From: Entoloma clypeatum
Taxonomy: Eukaryota > Basidiomycota > Agaricomycetes > Agaricales > Entolomataceae
Assembly (NCBI GenBank): GCA_963565915.1
Contig: OY751492.1
Span: forward strand, 4,898,001-4,962,000
DNA length: 64,000 bases
Reading direction: 5' to 3'
Under the pieces are notes generated by a model. The model had not been told where the DNA came from and did no database searches. It saw nothing but the letters and a program-made list of their open reading frames with translations. A program made the translations under genes and the position numbers. Within the stretch, counting starts at the first letter, position 1; every line of letters begins with the position of its first letter. Of the stretch, positions 22,513-33,454 are shown in pieces.

Positions 22513-23787
22513 ATGGTGTCCGATGGCCGCCGCTTTGTTTTTCTCCATCCCACTGGACAGAAATTTGGCAATCAGGGGATCATTACTGGTATTTACACTA
22601 GGATGTGAGTCTGCCTCCATTTTTGCTTCAGGATACCTCAGACTTTGTCCGTGAACAGGCAATTCAGTTACGGTGGCCGCCGTCATACTCCATTCCCTCT
22701 CTGTATCGAATGCCAAACAGCAATACAAGCTGAGGATGTACTCAAGCTGCTTCAACCAGTTGCTGATGCATGTGGAGAATCCTCTGTCGGCAATGTGATT
22801 ACATATATCGATGGTAGTCCAGAGTGGAAGGCAGCATGTGCCCTCATGGATGAATTGACCGACATTTTCTGGGTTGTGTCTCTGGGAAAGAGGGTCGGTA
22901 TCTATGTTAATCGGTATGTTTTCAATGTTTTGTGGATGTCTCATCTCTCATGTTGCCGTTCGTTCAGCGCTGGCGCTAAAGATAGTCTAGCTGCCTCCGA
23001 AAACGATGCTTTTCGTGTTTGCGACCGCTATGCCAGCTTCCATGGAGCCTTCATAGGACTCATATCACACAAGGATATCCAGGTCGATTATGTCGGCGTG
23101 GACCTAGGCGGCGAGCAAGACCTCAATGAAACAACTACAACGCCCCATCGCGCAGACACAGTCTTTCCGTTTGGGGGACTTCCTTCAACACCACGAACGC
23201 CTCGACGCTTTCCAACCATTCAGCCTCCTGCTTACATCGGAGAAGAACAATCATCGACTCCAGTATACTCTCTCACACCCAGACGCCATGGACATGGTCA
23301 GACCTCCCGCACGCCAACCACTCCCAAGTATACCAGGACACCTCCACCGCTGTCCCCATCTCATGGTGGGAATTCACCTGCTGTTACTTCGCCTGGAATC
23401 AATATCCATGTTTCTCCTTCAGTAAATGTCCGCGTTCAAGGTCTGATCAATCGTGCTATCTCCGTGTTTTTTTTTTCATATAGTTTTTCATTGCTCTGTT
23501 CAGGTTCGCCTCATGTTAAAGCGTCTGCATCTCAACCCAGGGTTTTGTTCCATGGTGAACAGCCCAACAGCGAGGGTGCATCAGGTGACTTTGCTTTCTT
23601 GTTCAGGTTATATCTTGAGACCCATAACTTCGGGTCACACGCCGCTGACTTTTTGGATGGGGTATATCATATAGCTGGACAATCCGAGAGTGGCTTTGTT
23701 CAGGCACTCTGCGATGCAGATATATCGGAGGACGAAGCTCGGTTCTTGTTCCATCTTATGACCGCGCGCACCGCCAAACAGCCATGA
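22513..23787 (+). CDS. KDZ-element accessory gene 1, unknown function
   Basis: Four exons fit: 22513-22604, 22632-22913, 22968-23440 and 23504-23787; the last intron is 63 nt and in frame. The protein starts MVSDGRRFVFLHPTGQ and has a CIEC pair and a conserved-looking helical part (EWKAACALMDELTDIFWVVS). It then has a Pro/Thr/Ser-rich low-complexity middle and a C-terminal domain (LYLETHNFGSHAADFLDGVY, ISEDEARFLFHLM). I do not recognise a named domain. It sits 0.75 kb after the transposase on the same strand inside the same TIRs, so it probably serves transposition or is cargo. The Pro-rich linker suggests two small domains joined by a flexible region. Confidence 0.75.
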
Positions 23788-24295
23788 CCTATACCTATAT
23801 TCTTATCGTTGTTTCCCCTGTTGAGCAATTATTTTATTTCTCTCACACTCATGAGCGACCTGCATCCGCTGATTTCCCCTTGCCAGGCTCTCATATTGAT
23901 TGACTCCACAACGAATGAATTAAGATTGCGACAACAAGCCGGTGAGCCAAGCAATTCCAAATCTATTGTGAGACTAATTCTTTTCAAGTATATAGTAAAG
24001 ACGGGTGACCCTTCACCACCACCTTTCGTCAAATGCCTTGTGTCATGGTAGGCCTTTGGTCGGCCTCGGAATTTCTAATGCTTTTGCATACTGATAAAAA
24101 ATCTTGCGAGGATTAGCGTTCATCGACGCTCAATCGACTAACGCCGTGTTGTGGATGTATTCAACCTTTGTTGCAACAGTTTCAAACAAGGTACCAATTT
24201 TTTCCTGTGGTTTTCCTAACACCAGAGATGTTACTTAGGCTGTAATATATTTCTTCCAAAAATTTACCTTCATACTTTCCGTGTTTGATTCCACG

Positions 24296-25907
24296 ATGGC
24301 AAAGTCGAGCGTAAAGACCTCAGCAATTCAGCGCCTCCGTAGTGCATCTCGAAAGACTTCAACTCATCATCTGCGCTCCCCATGGAGAACACGCTCGAAG
24401 CGAATGACCATCAAGCTCACACCAGCCCAGAAAGCTGAGAAGAGAGCCCGCCGCATTGACGACAAAACAACCTATCAAAAAGCTCTCCAAGAGGCACAGA
24501 AAGAGGTTGAGAATCTTGCCGAAAGCTTGCGCATCAGATTCCAGAAGCACACCGTCCAATATTACCTTGAAGAAATAATGCAGATCAGTCGACTCCAGAA
24601 AAAGCGTAAGGAGACTGGTCGTTGGAATGCATTTGTGAGCAAGGAAGTCAAGCATATCAATTCAGGCGAGTTTCTGATTTTTGTTCTTCAAAAATTATCA
24701 GTACTCATTTATTTTATTCAGAACTTCCCGAAGGTGCACCGAAAAAGAAGGCCAATGAAGTCATTGGACAAATTTCGGAAAAATGGAGGACACTTTCAAA
24801 TGAAGAACGAGAAAGCTATACAAATGAGGTCCTGGCCACCTTGCATGACACGCGCGAGATGCGCGAGCTGGGTTCTCATAATGTCCCAATCTCTTCCTTC
24901 CATGACATTCGGGTGACACTTGAGAGTCTCGAAGATGAGGTAATATTATCCTATCAAATGACTTGTGAGCTAAAAAAAAAATTGTGTTAGATTCAACGCC
25001 TCCATGCGCGTACTGGTGCTGAAGTTGCACTTATGCTTGTACGGTCCTCAAAAGAACAGTATAACCGGCCCGAGATTATCACAACAAGTGAACGTGTTTC
25101 TGACTTCTTCGAACTGGCTGTTAAGGAGAATATATTTGATCTCACAATGCAAATGGAAGCTTATATTCTTTCCGGAGTGCATGGTATGTATGTCCAATGC
25201 CCTTAGCCTCTCCATCTATCATGAATCTTTGGTAGGCATTGTGCGAAACTGTATCCAGGAGTTAAGCAATCTTCGCTCAAAAATATCGTCCTCAATCCTT
25301 GTAAAATTGAGCAAGTGTGATCTCTCCAACCCTGTGTTGTCACTGACTTGGGAATTATCCAGATGAAGCAGTGAAAAGCAATGTTCCACGGATGTTCTAC
25401 CACAACTTCGACATGAAGATCACTGCGAAATATGGCATCATTATAAAAAATTGGCCATTGAACAAGTTCTGTTGTCCGAGCGAGATTAGCTCTCGCATCG
25501 AACTCAACACTCTATTCAATGCTTGGCATAGCTGTACCACTCATTTTTACAAAATGTCTCAACAGGAATGGGATGACTGGATGCAGCAACGTGCAACCTC
25601 CGAGACAATGGACACCACGGCATCAATTACAGGGGCAAATCCAAATCTGAACCAACGTGGTGGCGATGCAAGCTCATCGGCTGGAAATGCACATGACATC
25701 CGAACCCAGCAAGAAACTCAGAGCATACCTTCCACAACCGCAGCTCTGGGCCCACTGACGGCCCACATGGCTGTGGGGAATGAGAACGGCGGTGCCCTTC
25801 CTTTGACCAAGAAAATACGCAAAACAAGGAAGGACAAGGGCATGCCAAGAAAGAAGCGCGGGGAGAAAAGTGCACCTATAGTGACTGATGTTCCTGTGCA
25901 GTCATAA
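24296..25907 (+). CDS. KDZ-element accessory gene 2, HMG-box-like protein
   Basis: Exons 24296-24665, 24722-24939, 24991-25183 and 25363-25907. The first intron has a GC donor (GCGAGT...CAG); joining there restores HINSELPEGAPKKKANEVI. Residues around 105-165 resemble an HMG box: RWNAFVSKEVKHIN, then PKKKANEVIGQISEKWRTLS and NEERESYTNE. The N-terminus is very basic with a coiled-coil-like stretch, and the C-terminus is basic (KKIRKTRKDK, PRKKRGEK), typical of nuclear DNA binding. Likely role: binding or bending element DNA, perhaps at the repeat arrays. The HMG assignment is by pattern and spacing only. Confidence 0.7.
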
Positions 25908-26477
25908 TAATAATATGATGTCTGTACACTACCTGCATACTCAACGACCTTGATTACTTATTTTACTGTTGCAAACTTTGACGCATGAATGAGAGATGTT
26001 TGACGGCAGTCACGGTGGCGAGGCTCTGAGAGACAAGAGCGGACAGAGGAGAGACAAACAGCAGACTTCAACACATGAACGACATCTGATGTCATGGATG
26101 ACAGTGACAGGCGTGGGAGGCTCGGAGAGGGGGGCAAACAGGGGCGAACATGCGAAAGACTTGCGAAAGACTTGCGAGAGGCACAGAAAGCCTTGATGCA
26201 GGGAAAGGCTGTGAACAAGAGACAATTGAAGTGTGGGAGTTGAATGGATGAGAGGCGGGGTTTGATGACAGAGACAGGCACGACAACATGTGTTGGTCAA
26301 GGGACTTTCATTGGATTTTCACACTTTGGGGGGGAAGAAGGGAAAGGGGTGATAACGGACATGGAAGCCAATAGACAGGACATGGGAGTCAATTCAATGG
26401 ACGCAGGGCAGTGTCGACAGTCAAGAGTGGCTTTGATGTGTGAAAAGGGTCCTGGGAGTTAGTTTGATGGGAGGGAT
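25908..26477. other. KDZ element subterminal region, right side
   Basis: No gene seen. Contains short GACAGAGACAGGC and GAGAGACAAAC words and the block ACTTTCATTGGATTTTCACAC (26303-26323), which is inverted-matched at about 17929-17956 on the left side. This shows that the terminal repeats once extended further inward. Confidence 0.6.
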
Positions 26478-27147
26478 GACAGTTGCGAGTGACTTTGATG
26501 CGGCGAAAGGTGCTGAGAGTCAGTTTGATGGGTGGGATGATGATCGGGGGGGTGGTTTTGATGGAGGAAAAGGAGTCGGGCTGATGTGTGGGACGACGGT
26601 TGGATGTGAGGAAAGGGTCTTGGGAGTTGGTTTGATGGGCGGACAATGATCGGGAGTGATTTCGATGTAGGAAAAGGGTCTGGGAGTGGGTTTGATGTGT
26701 GGAATAACAGTTGGCAGTGACTTTGATGCGAGGAAAGGGTCCTGGGAGTCGGTTTGATGGGCGGGACGATGATCGGGAGTGTAGGAAAAGGGTCTGGGAG
26801 TCGGTTTGATGTGTGGGACGACGGTTGGCAGTGACTGTGATGCGAGGAAAGGGTCCTGGGAGTCGGTTTGATGGGCGGGACGTTGATCGGCATTGGCGCA
26901 ACTCACTGGGGGCGAGCATTGATGGCAGTGACGGAGGTCGGCGCGGAACAGTTGATAATGATGGGAGAGATCAAGAATAGATCACACCCTTTCATGATTG
27001 ACTGTCGTTTTTCGTGAAGTAGAAATCAGGATTATTTCATGATTTATTGGCACTTGGTGGGGGAAAGCGAAATCCAGGTCTGTAGACCTGCCAAAGGGGG
27101 GGTACTATGGCAGCCTTATGATACCATCAGATTGTGATGTCGAGGTG
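26478..27147 (-). repeat. KDZ element right terminal inverted repeat
   Basis: Inverted copy of 17030-17699, 670 bp, with a single mismatch noticed (TATTCCACAC on the reverse strand against TATCCCACAC on the left). It contains the same array of 50-57-bp subterminal units. The outermost bases on + read GATTGTGATGTCGAGGTG, ending at 27147. Confidence 0.95.
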
Positions 27148-27155
27148 GTGGCGAA
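27148..27155. repeat. Target site duplication (GTGGCGAA), right copy
   Basis: Second copy of the 8-bp target, immediately after the GTCGAGGTG terminus. With 17022-17029 it marks a simple, unrearranged insertion. Confidence 0.95.
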
Positions 27156-28912
27156 ATCCTCTAGAGATGTAATGTTATGACCAGTCCGTTGGGCCTCGAT
27201 TCGCCACGCATCCAGGCGTGAAGCGATGCCGACATGTTGAATTACTTCATGCATTCGGCGAAAGCCTGGCTTGGTCTCAATTTTTTGAGTTTCGCGCGGT
27301 GGGATTTGGCCAACATGACTGATGAGGCTATTGCTTTCCTGTCGGCCTTCTTTGGGAAGGATGAAGATCCTCCAGATCATGTCAGCACATGCCATCTTTA
27401 GGTGAAATAGACCCATGACAGGAACAATGAACTGGAAGCATCGCCATGGCGTGGCTTCCACGAATCGAGACTTTGTGAGGCTGCCAATATGCTGTACAGT
27501 GAGTAGATCTCCACAAACAAGAATGACATAATTCTTCAAGCTTTTTGCCCCAGGGTTCTCGTTTGGATCGCCTATGCCCGACTGCCGCAAAATTTGCTCC
27601 ATGGCATCCGCATTTTCAGCGGGGTGCTCAGTTTGATATCCATAGCACACATGGGAATTTGTGAAGTCTTCATAAGTGAAATCTGATTGATAATCTCTGG
27701 ATCGCGCAATTGTTCACGGAACCTGCGGAAGGCCTCAGGCCCAAAATGAACAAGATCATATAAGATCTTCCAGGCATTGAACCGCTGCCTGCGCCAAAGA
27801 CCAGATGGGTGGCGCTCGGTGTCTGGGTACACCTCTTTGAGGAGTTTTTGTATTGGAATTTGGCTGTTACCTTTAGCACGTAGCTGGTTCCAGAGTGATT
27901 TGGAGCAATCAAGATCTTCAAGCAAGACCCCATGCTCCAGTGGCAGCATTGTGGCAGATGTAAGGTGAATAAGTGTGTCATTGGGTTTATCAACAGTGGG
28001 GATGGAATGTTTAAGATTGATGTCAAGATTGTCAAATGCATATAGGATGAGAAAGGTTCTGCCGTACTTTTGCATGTGCTGATCAGACCCCTTGGCAAGG
28101 TTATTGATGGCTTCATTTATTGCAGTCGTTGAGATAGATAGGCCAATGTGGGCGAGGAATTCATGTACAGTCTCGGGTGTCCCACATGACTGAGTGAAGA
28201 TGCCAACAAGAGTTTGAAGGGCATTGCACCAACGGTTTGTACTATTTATCATAATGCTCAGGCATGTAAGTATCTTCTGTCGGCCAATGTCAGATGAGAT
28301 ATAAGCTAATCAATCATCACTTACCATTGTACAGAGAATTCTTTCCTGGTCTTCAACTGTATTGGAAGGGCCTGTCTGCTGTGCCACGGTTTCTTCATTT
28401 AAATCCTCCATCTCTATATTCCCATCATGTAGCTTGCCCAGATGTTTCCACTGCTTGACAAGCATCTTTGTTCTGTTACGCTGCCACTTGCGCCTCTGCA
28501 CGAGTGCATGGTCGGCAGATAGCAGGTTGTCAAGTAGAAACCAGAGCCTTGGTGTGATGTTCTTCATTTTTTCTGCCATGGCTGTGAGGTTGGCATCATC
28601 TAACCGTGTCTCCATAGTTTTCGTCGCAAGAAAATGAAAACCAGCATCTAGATGCGTGATTTGCATGAGTTCTGTTGTGTATGAGATTGTTACGGCCTGT
28701 GTTGCAGAACCCAGGACAGCATCCCTTGTGTCATTCTGGTCCAACAACACATCAATTAATTCTGGAATATCTGTGATGATACTTCTCATAATGTTGTAGA
28801 TTGGTTTGGTGTCGGTGCGTAATAAGGCAATGATGAAATCCACAGGGGATATAGAGAGCTCAGAGAAGACATTGAGAATATACTCAATGGTTGGATCAGT
28901 TGGGGTTGACAT
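27148..28912 (-). pseudogene. DUF6589 protein, N-terminal part
   Basis: Starts at ATG 28912 (MSTPTDPTIEYILNVF). An intron (about 28276-28324) joins exon 1 to KILTCLSIMINSTNRW. Conserved blocks follow: LYAFDNLDINLKHSIPTVDK, LIHLTSATMLPLEHG, MCAMDIKLST, YVILVCGDLLTVQHI, ATPWRCFQFIVPVMGLFHLK and ACADMIWRIF. A one-base frameshift lies near 27617-27625, between KLSTP and AENADAMEQ. The frame is cut by the KDZ terminus at 27147 and resumes at 17021. The spaced acidic residues (FDN, CGD, then HLKMACAD) would suit a metal-dependent nuclease fold, but that is inference. The promoter probably overlaps the right terminal repeat, as the start codon is about 230 bp inside it. Confidence 0.8.
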
Positions 28913-29143
28913 TGTCGAATGTGGATGGTAATTCCATCATGGAAGGCAATGGTTTAAATACTAGAAAACCACGAACGAACGACGGAGTAGGAGTGGACAA
29001 AATGGTGGAAATGTGGATACAACCACAGAGTAAATCTCCGAGTATGTAAACTACTTGGTATCAAGTATGGAAGTCTGTCCACCTCCGAGTCTGGAATCCG
29101 AGATCTTGATTGACATCTGGACAGGATGACATTACACATTGAT

Positions 29144-29385
29144 GTGACATTGAATCAAATGACTATTTTATTGAGTTACATGAGGGAAAGAATAAGCCCT
29201 AGGATAGGTTTACCATTTGTTGCAGAGGTTTGCATTGTTCTCCGTGATGTCCAAAAGTCATGTGATTGACAAGTTTGCCAGCTGCTCATGGGGGAGGTTG
29301 GATGTTCAGTTTTGTTTGTATGTGTAAATATTTGGATGAACAAATAAATTAGTCATACTTGGATAAGATATTGCGCATCCTTCCT
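29144..29385 (-). repeat. Right terminal inverted repeat of the RecQ/DUF6589 element
   Basis: Reverse complement of 6114-6355 with about a dozen differences by eye. It runs from GTGACATTGAATC to GCGCATCCTTCCT. The DUF6589 start codon lies about 230 bp inside it. Confidence 0.75.
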
Positions 29386-30060
29386 TTCCCTCCAGCGGAT
29401 GGTTCAGGAGCCTGGAGTAGGGTTTATTTTCACACCTCGCTTACTGCTGTTTGCACATGAGTGTGATATTTTTTGATGTGCCACGTGCATAGCACCTACA
29501 ACCAAACAATGAGGATGCCATGACTCATCGGCGAGCACTCATCGCCGCTCGACATGCTCCCTGACCAGCACACCAATCAAGAGTTTAAGCTTCAAGGGTG
29601 TCATAACCATACAATTTATATCCGACTTATCCCACCACTCCCACCATTCCTCCAATCTGACATCCGCTCCGACATCATTCTATTTATATTTGATTATACT
29701 TCTACAAGGTAACATTTCAACCATACTTACAAGTAGACACATGTTGTTCACTTTTCATTTGTTACTCTCCATACTCCCAATGTTCCGATGTTCAACTCCG
29801 ATATCTGCACATCATTGAAGCCAGGTCCTTTCTGCCAGATGTCGTACCTATCACATCTGCACCTCCGCTACTCCGCTCCAACTCATCGGACGTTTTCCGA
29901 CATTGAGAAATATGCTATGTGACAAAGAAGAACCTTTGATTATTTTATTGCAGCTTCAAAAAATGATGTAGAATTCAATGAGAATTTTTCTTAGTCGTGG
30001 ACTGAACTGGTCTGGACCGGTCAGAACCGGTTTGGTCACTTGATTAATTATACATGGGGC
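29386..30060 (+). repeat. Inverted-repeat family copy C and flanking repeat fragments
   Basis: 29597-29931 is a shortened copy of the arm B sequence: it shares GTGTCATAACCATACAATTT, ACAAGTAGACAC, CAGGTCCTTTCTGC and the CTATGTGACA end, with internal gaps. 29393-29420 holds GCGGATGGTTCAGGAGCCTG, the inverse of a word next to arm B (5489-5508). 29990-30040 carries ACCGGTC words like those of the SINE fragment at 540-720. No gene. Confidence 0.6.
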
Positions 30061-30096
30061 TAAATATATATATGAGTTGTATATAATGTCAGTTGG

Positions 30097-30480
30097 GGTG
30101 GCCGTTGGGCATGAATGGAGGGTGTTGGGCACGTTGGGCATGAGTCTGCGCCATTGGGCGCGATTCGGCGGCATTGGGTGCAAGTGGACAGCATTGGGCG
30201 CGAGAATGGGGCTATTGGGGGGGCAAGAATGGAGGCTGTTGGGCACATCCGGCATGAGTTGAGGCTGTTGGGCACGAGTGGACGCCGTTGGGCACAAGGG
30301 AGGGCAGTTGGGCATTAGGTGGGGCCATTTGGCATGTTGGGCGTGAGTCAGGGGTGTTGAGCACGAGTAAAGGGCGTTGGGCGCAAAAAGAGGTGGCTGG
30401 GCATTAGGTGGGGCCATTTGGCATGTTGGGCGTGAGTACTCCAGTCGTTGGGCACGAGTGGTGGCTGTTGGGCGGAAGTG
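30097..30480 (+). repeat. Minisatellite with TTGGGC core
   Basis: About 20 irregular tandem units of 18-30 bp, each with a TTGGGC word followed by variants such as ACGAGTGG or GCATGAGT. The related module GTGGGGCCATTTGGCATGTT is repeated twice (30321 and 30410). Open frames on both strands are a by-product of the repeat. Confidence 0.8.
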
Positions 30481-30650
30481 GTGGCCAGATGGAGTGGAGG
30501 TGGGGGATAAAAAAACTGTGGGAACGTTCATTGCCTGTCGAAATTATTGGTTCAACTTTCGGCCTCGGCAGTCAATGCCGAGCAATGAAACTCAAGGCCT
30601 CCATGCCCAAACTGTGGCATCACAGGCCGCAGATGTATTTGCTAACTTTT

Positions 30651-32489
30651 GGTAGGGTTTGGGGAAAATTGGGACATTTTGATCACGGCGAAACAAATGT
30701 CGGGTCTTGTCCCGATCATTAAGTACAATAGTGATCCGATGACGGATTGGTACTTGGATCTGAGTTCTGCATTGGGTTCATCTTCGGACTTCATGGGTTT
30801 GTAGCCCGTTGGGAGTGGGGTGTGGGTGGCGTTGGATTCGCTCATCCCCATTCGCGCGAGAATTTTCTCAAGGTAAGGTACTTGATCAATGAAGATCCTC
30901 TTCCCATGTTGCCTTATTTGGATCGAGAGAAATTCTTTCGGTTCCCCATTAGACACTAGGTGGCCTAGGTCCCTACATTCCCATGTTGTCATGAAGGCCT
31001 TCTTTTTCTCTAGCATGTACTCTCAGTTTGTACCGAGAAAAGCAGAGTCATCGACATATTATGACGGCGATCACAATTTCCCCTTTGGTACTAGTGTGAA
31101 TAAAAACTCCCGCATCGGAGTGAAGCCGGACAAAGCCGAGCTTTTTCATGGAGGAATCGAGTTCTCTCCACCAGGCTAATGCGGCCTGCTTGAGTCCATA
31201 TAGGGCTTTGTATAGTTGGTACACAAAGTTCTCTTTCCCTTTTACTATGTAGCCCTCAGGCTGTCGCATGTAAATCACCTCACGGAGTCTTCCATAGAGA
31301 AAGGCTGATGAGACGTCCAAAAATGTCATGAACCACCCTTCAAGGGCTGTCAATGCCAAAATCAACCGGACGGTCTCATACCTCACTACCGGTGAGAAGA
31401 TCTGATCGAAATCAACCCCTTCTACCTGTGTACGCTCCCGTATCAGCACCAGCAGAACGGTAGAGCAGAACGGATAAATCAAACCCTGTGGGAGAAATCT
31501 CAGGCCTTGCGCTTCGACACCTGCTTACCCCCTATGTGGTGGGAATTCTGTTTGGAACATGCAGCTTTTCTCTACAACAGAACCCCCATGCAGCGTCTCG
31601 AATTAAACACCATTTAGAAGTGGCTAGGGATATTTGCAGGTATTTGAAGGCGACAAAGGATTACGCAATCATGTACGATGGTGATTCTGGGAAAGGGATC
31701 TACGCCTTCACAGACTCCGATTGGGCGTCAGACGAAAACACCAGGAAATCCACCACTGGTTACTTCATATCGCTGGCGTCTGGAGCAGTAACATGGGTTT
31801 CATCAGCACAAAAAACCATTGCCCTCTCTTCCACGGAAGCAGAATACATGGCGCTATCAGATTGCAGTCGCGCAGTAACATGGCTTAGAAGCATGCTTGC
31901 CGAACTTGGAATGCAGATCGGATCGGTTCCGATCCAATGATCCAAGCACATCGACGTGCGATTCCACTTCGTCAGAGAAAAAGTATCCGAAGGGATTATT
32001 ACGGTCGAATTCATTGAAGGAGTGAATAATTCTGCAGACCTTTTAACTAAGAATCTGGGGAAAATCCTCTTTAGCAAGTTTATCCCGTACTTTGGACTAC
32101 TCAAAAACTAGACGAAAAAGAGTACCTATATGGGAAAAAGTAAGATGTATTTAGAAGTATGTACTAAATATGGGGGGGTGTTGAAACTTTTCCATCACAT
32201 AGATTAGATTAGATTAGATTATATCACATGACCATTTATATATCTTCGATTACATACTTATTTGGTTGGTACAAACAGTAGTACGGTATATAAGACCAGG
32301 AAACTGTCAATATCAACAAGTTGTCTCTTGACTCTTAACCAGCTCCATCGCTCTTACCAGCCTCAACCGCTCTCACCAGCCTCACCCTTTCCAATCCAAG
32401 TAAGTGACTAGAACGGTTAAGTAGAGTACTTCCACTGTAGCTGTGTTGCTCAGTACATCTGCGGCTAGCGCCCAGGTGGAACTTCAACA
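30651..32489. mobile_element. Scrambled Copia relic
   Basis: Three pol blocks from one Copia family are joined in the wrong order and orientation. Reverse transcriptase lies on minus (30651-31430: EGVDFDQIFSPVVRYE, LYGLKQAALAWW, broken near 31055). An integrase piece lies on plus (31431-31604: HQQNGRAERIN, MWWEFCLEHAAFLYN). RNase H lies on plus (31605-32108: YAFTDSDWASD, SSTEAEYMALSDC). A 3' LTR follows (32179-32489). The blocks match the Copia element at 41103-45253. RNase H carries a deletion and a TGA at 31938-31940 where the other copy has CGA. Nothing here is functional. Confidence 0.85.
32179..32489 (+). repeat. Copia 3' LTR of the scrambled relic
   Basis: 311 bp from TGTTGAAACTTTTCC to GGAACTTCAACA, preceded by the purine tract ATGGGGGGG. 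It carries (AGATT)n near its start and a TATATAAG promoter word. It is the same family as the LTR at 40716-41025. Confidence 0.9.
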
Positions 32490-33176
32490 GTTCTATGGCT
32501 TCTGCTGAATTCAAATATCAAAGAATCTCAAGAAACGGAGGGCAAAGAGGAGAATAATGGACGATTTTCTGAGAGATGTGAAAAAAGGGGGGCATTTTAT
32601 GCATCTGTCACATAGAAGTCACATCGGCACACCGCACGGCAATCCCCTTTTGGGCAGTTTCCTCATCGCATCTTGGTTGTCACCAACAACACTGGCTCTT
32701 AGCGGAGTTCAATTTAGATGTCACTCACATTCCTTCAACATGTCTTGTAACACTATTATCCTTGCCTCAATTCATACGCATCCCAATTGATGACAATCAG
32801 GTTGGTATTTCATTAGAACAGATATCAGCCCTGGGTGTTCACAATAAATCTGGGAGGAGAGCCAACTGATATTGTGGTAAATCTTACATTTTGTTGGAAT
32901 TGTCACACATGCTACAAATAGATTGTTGGGCTCACACTTCTTTTCGCACTCCACTTTTTATTATTTATTTGATGGGCAGGGCTTCTGGTATGGATGTATG
33001 GCTAGTCAAATATGTGTTTGCAAGCTAATATGTACATTGCGGAAGGTAGGAGATGTAGAATACTGTCAAAAATCGGCATGCATAAAATGGCTACCCTGCA
33101 TAAAAACCCCCTTAGTGATAATAGCAGCCTGGCCATTTCAGAGATCAGCCATCATAGGGGGCTTTCAGGGCTGATA
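32490..33176. other. Intergenic, no gene recognised
   Basis: I see no supported gene or repeat boundary here. Short frames (32557-32790 and 32923-33174) have no recognisable motif. Confidence 0.5.
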
Positions 33177-33454
33177 CTCAGTAAAAAGGCCATGTAGGCA
33201 ATGTGTCATGTGAATGTCAGGATGTGCAGATTCCTGCAGATTCAGCGCTTTTTGGAAAATTTACATGACAATTACCTGCAATTTGCCCACTGTTGTCATC
33301 AATGCATGTCCTCATGACAGTGGGCAAATTGCAGGTAAATTGTCACGTGAGTGCAGATCCGTGCGGATTCTGCTGTTTTTCGAAAATTTACATGCATCAA
33401 AACCTTCTCACCTGCATTTTGCCCAAATTTTGCCTACCCGGCCTTTTTACTGAG
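33177..33454 (+). mobile_element. MITE copy 1 (278 bp)
   Basis: Bounded by CTCAGTAAAAAGGCC and its inverse GGCCTTTTTACTGAG. Internally it has a palindromic centre with CTGCAATTTGCCCACTGT and its inverse repeated around CATGTCCTCATGAC. No target duplication is seen for this copy. It is non-coding and nearly identical in length and sequence to 33658-33935, in opposite orientation. Confidence 0.85.

Larger units (their letters stand above)
17030..27147 (+). mobile_element. KDZ/Zisupton-type DNA transposon, complete ends
   Basis: 10118 bp bounded by 670-bp terminal inverted repeats (17030-17699 and 26478-27147) and an 8-bp duplication, GTGGCGAA. It encodes a KDZ transposase (18.5-21.8 kb), a second spliced gene (22.5-23.8 kb) and an HMG-box-like gene (24.3-25.9 kb), all on +. 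I could find only one mismatch between the long repeats, so the insertion or last repeat homogenisation was recent. It lies inside the DUF6589 gene and splits it cleanly. Apart from one TGA near the transposase N-terminus the genes look open, so recent mobility is credible. Confidence 0.92.
6114..29385. mobile_element. Outer RecQ/DUF6589 element, now a nested composite
   Basis: Two inverted terminal repeats enclose a RecQ-type helicase gene on + and a DUF6589 gene on -, converging near 16.3 kb. Removing the Gypsy insertion (8962-15565 plus 5 bp) and the KDZ insertion (17030-27147 plus 8 bp) leaves about 6.5 kb with both frames rejoining: the helicase resumes at 15571 and the DUF6589 protein at 17021. 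A candidate KDZ-family piece at 8253-8830 may be a third insertion. Both genes also carry frameshifts, so the element is dead. I infer a TIR DNA transposon with DUF6589 as candidate transposase; a duplicated two-gene locus is the alternative. Confidence 0.6.
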
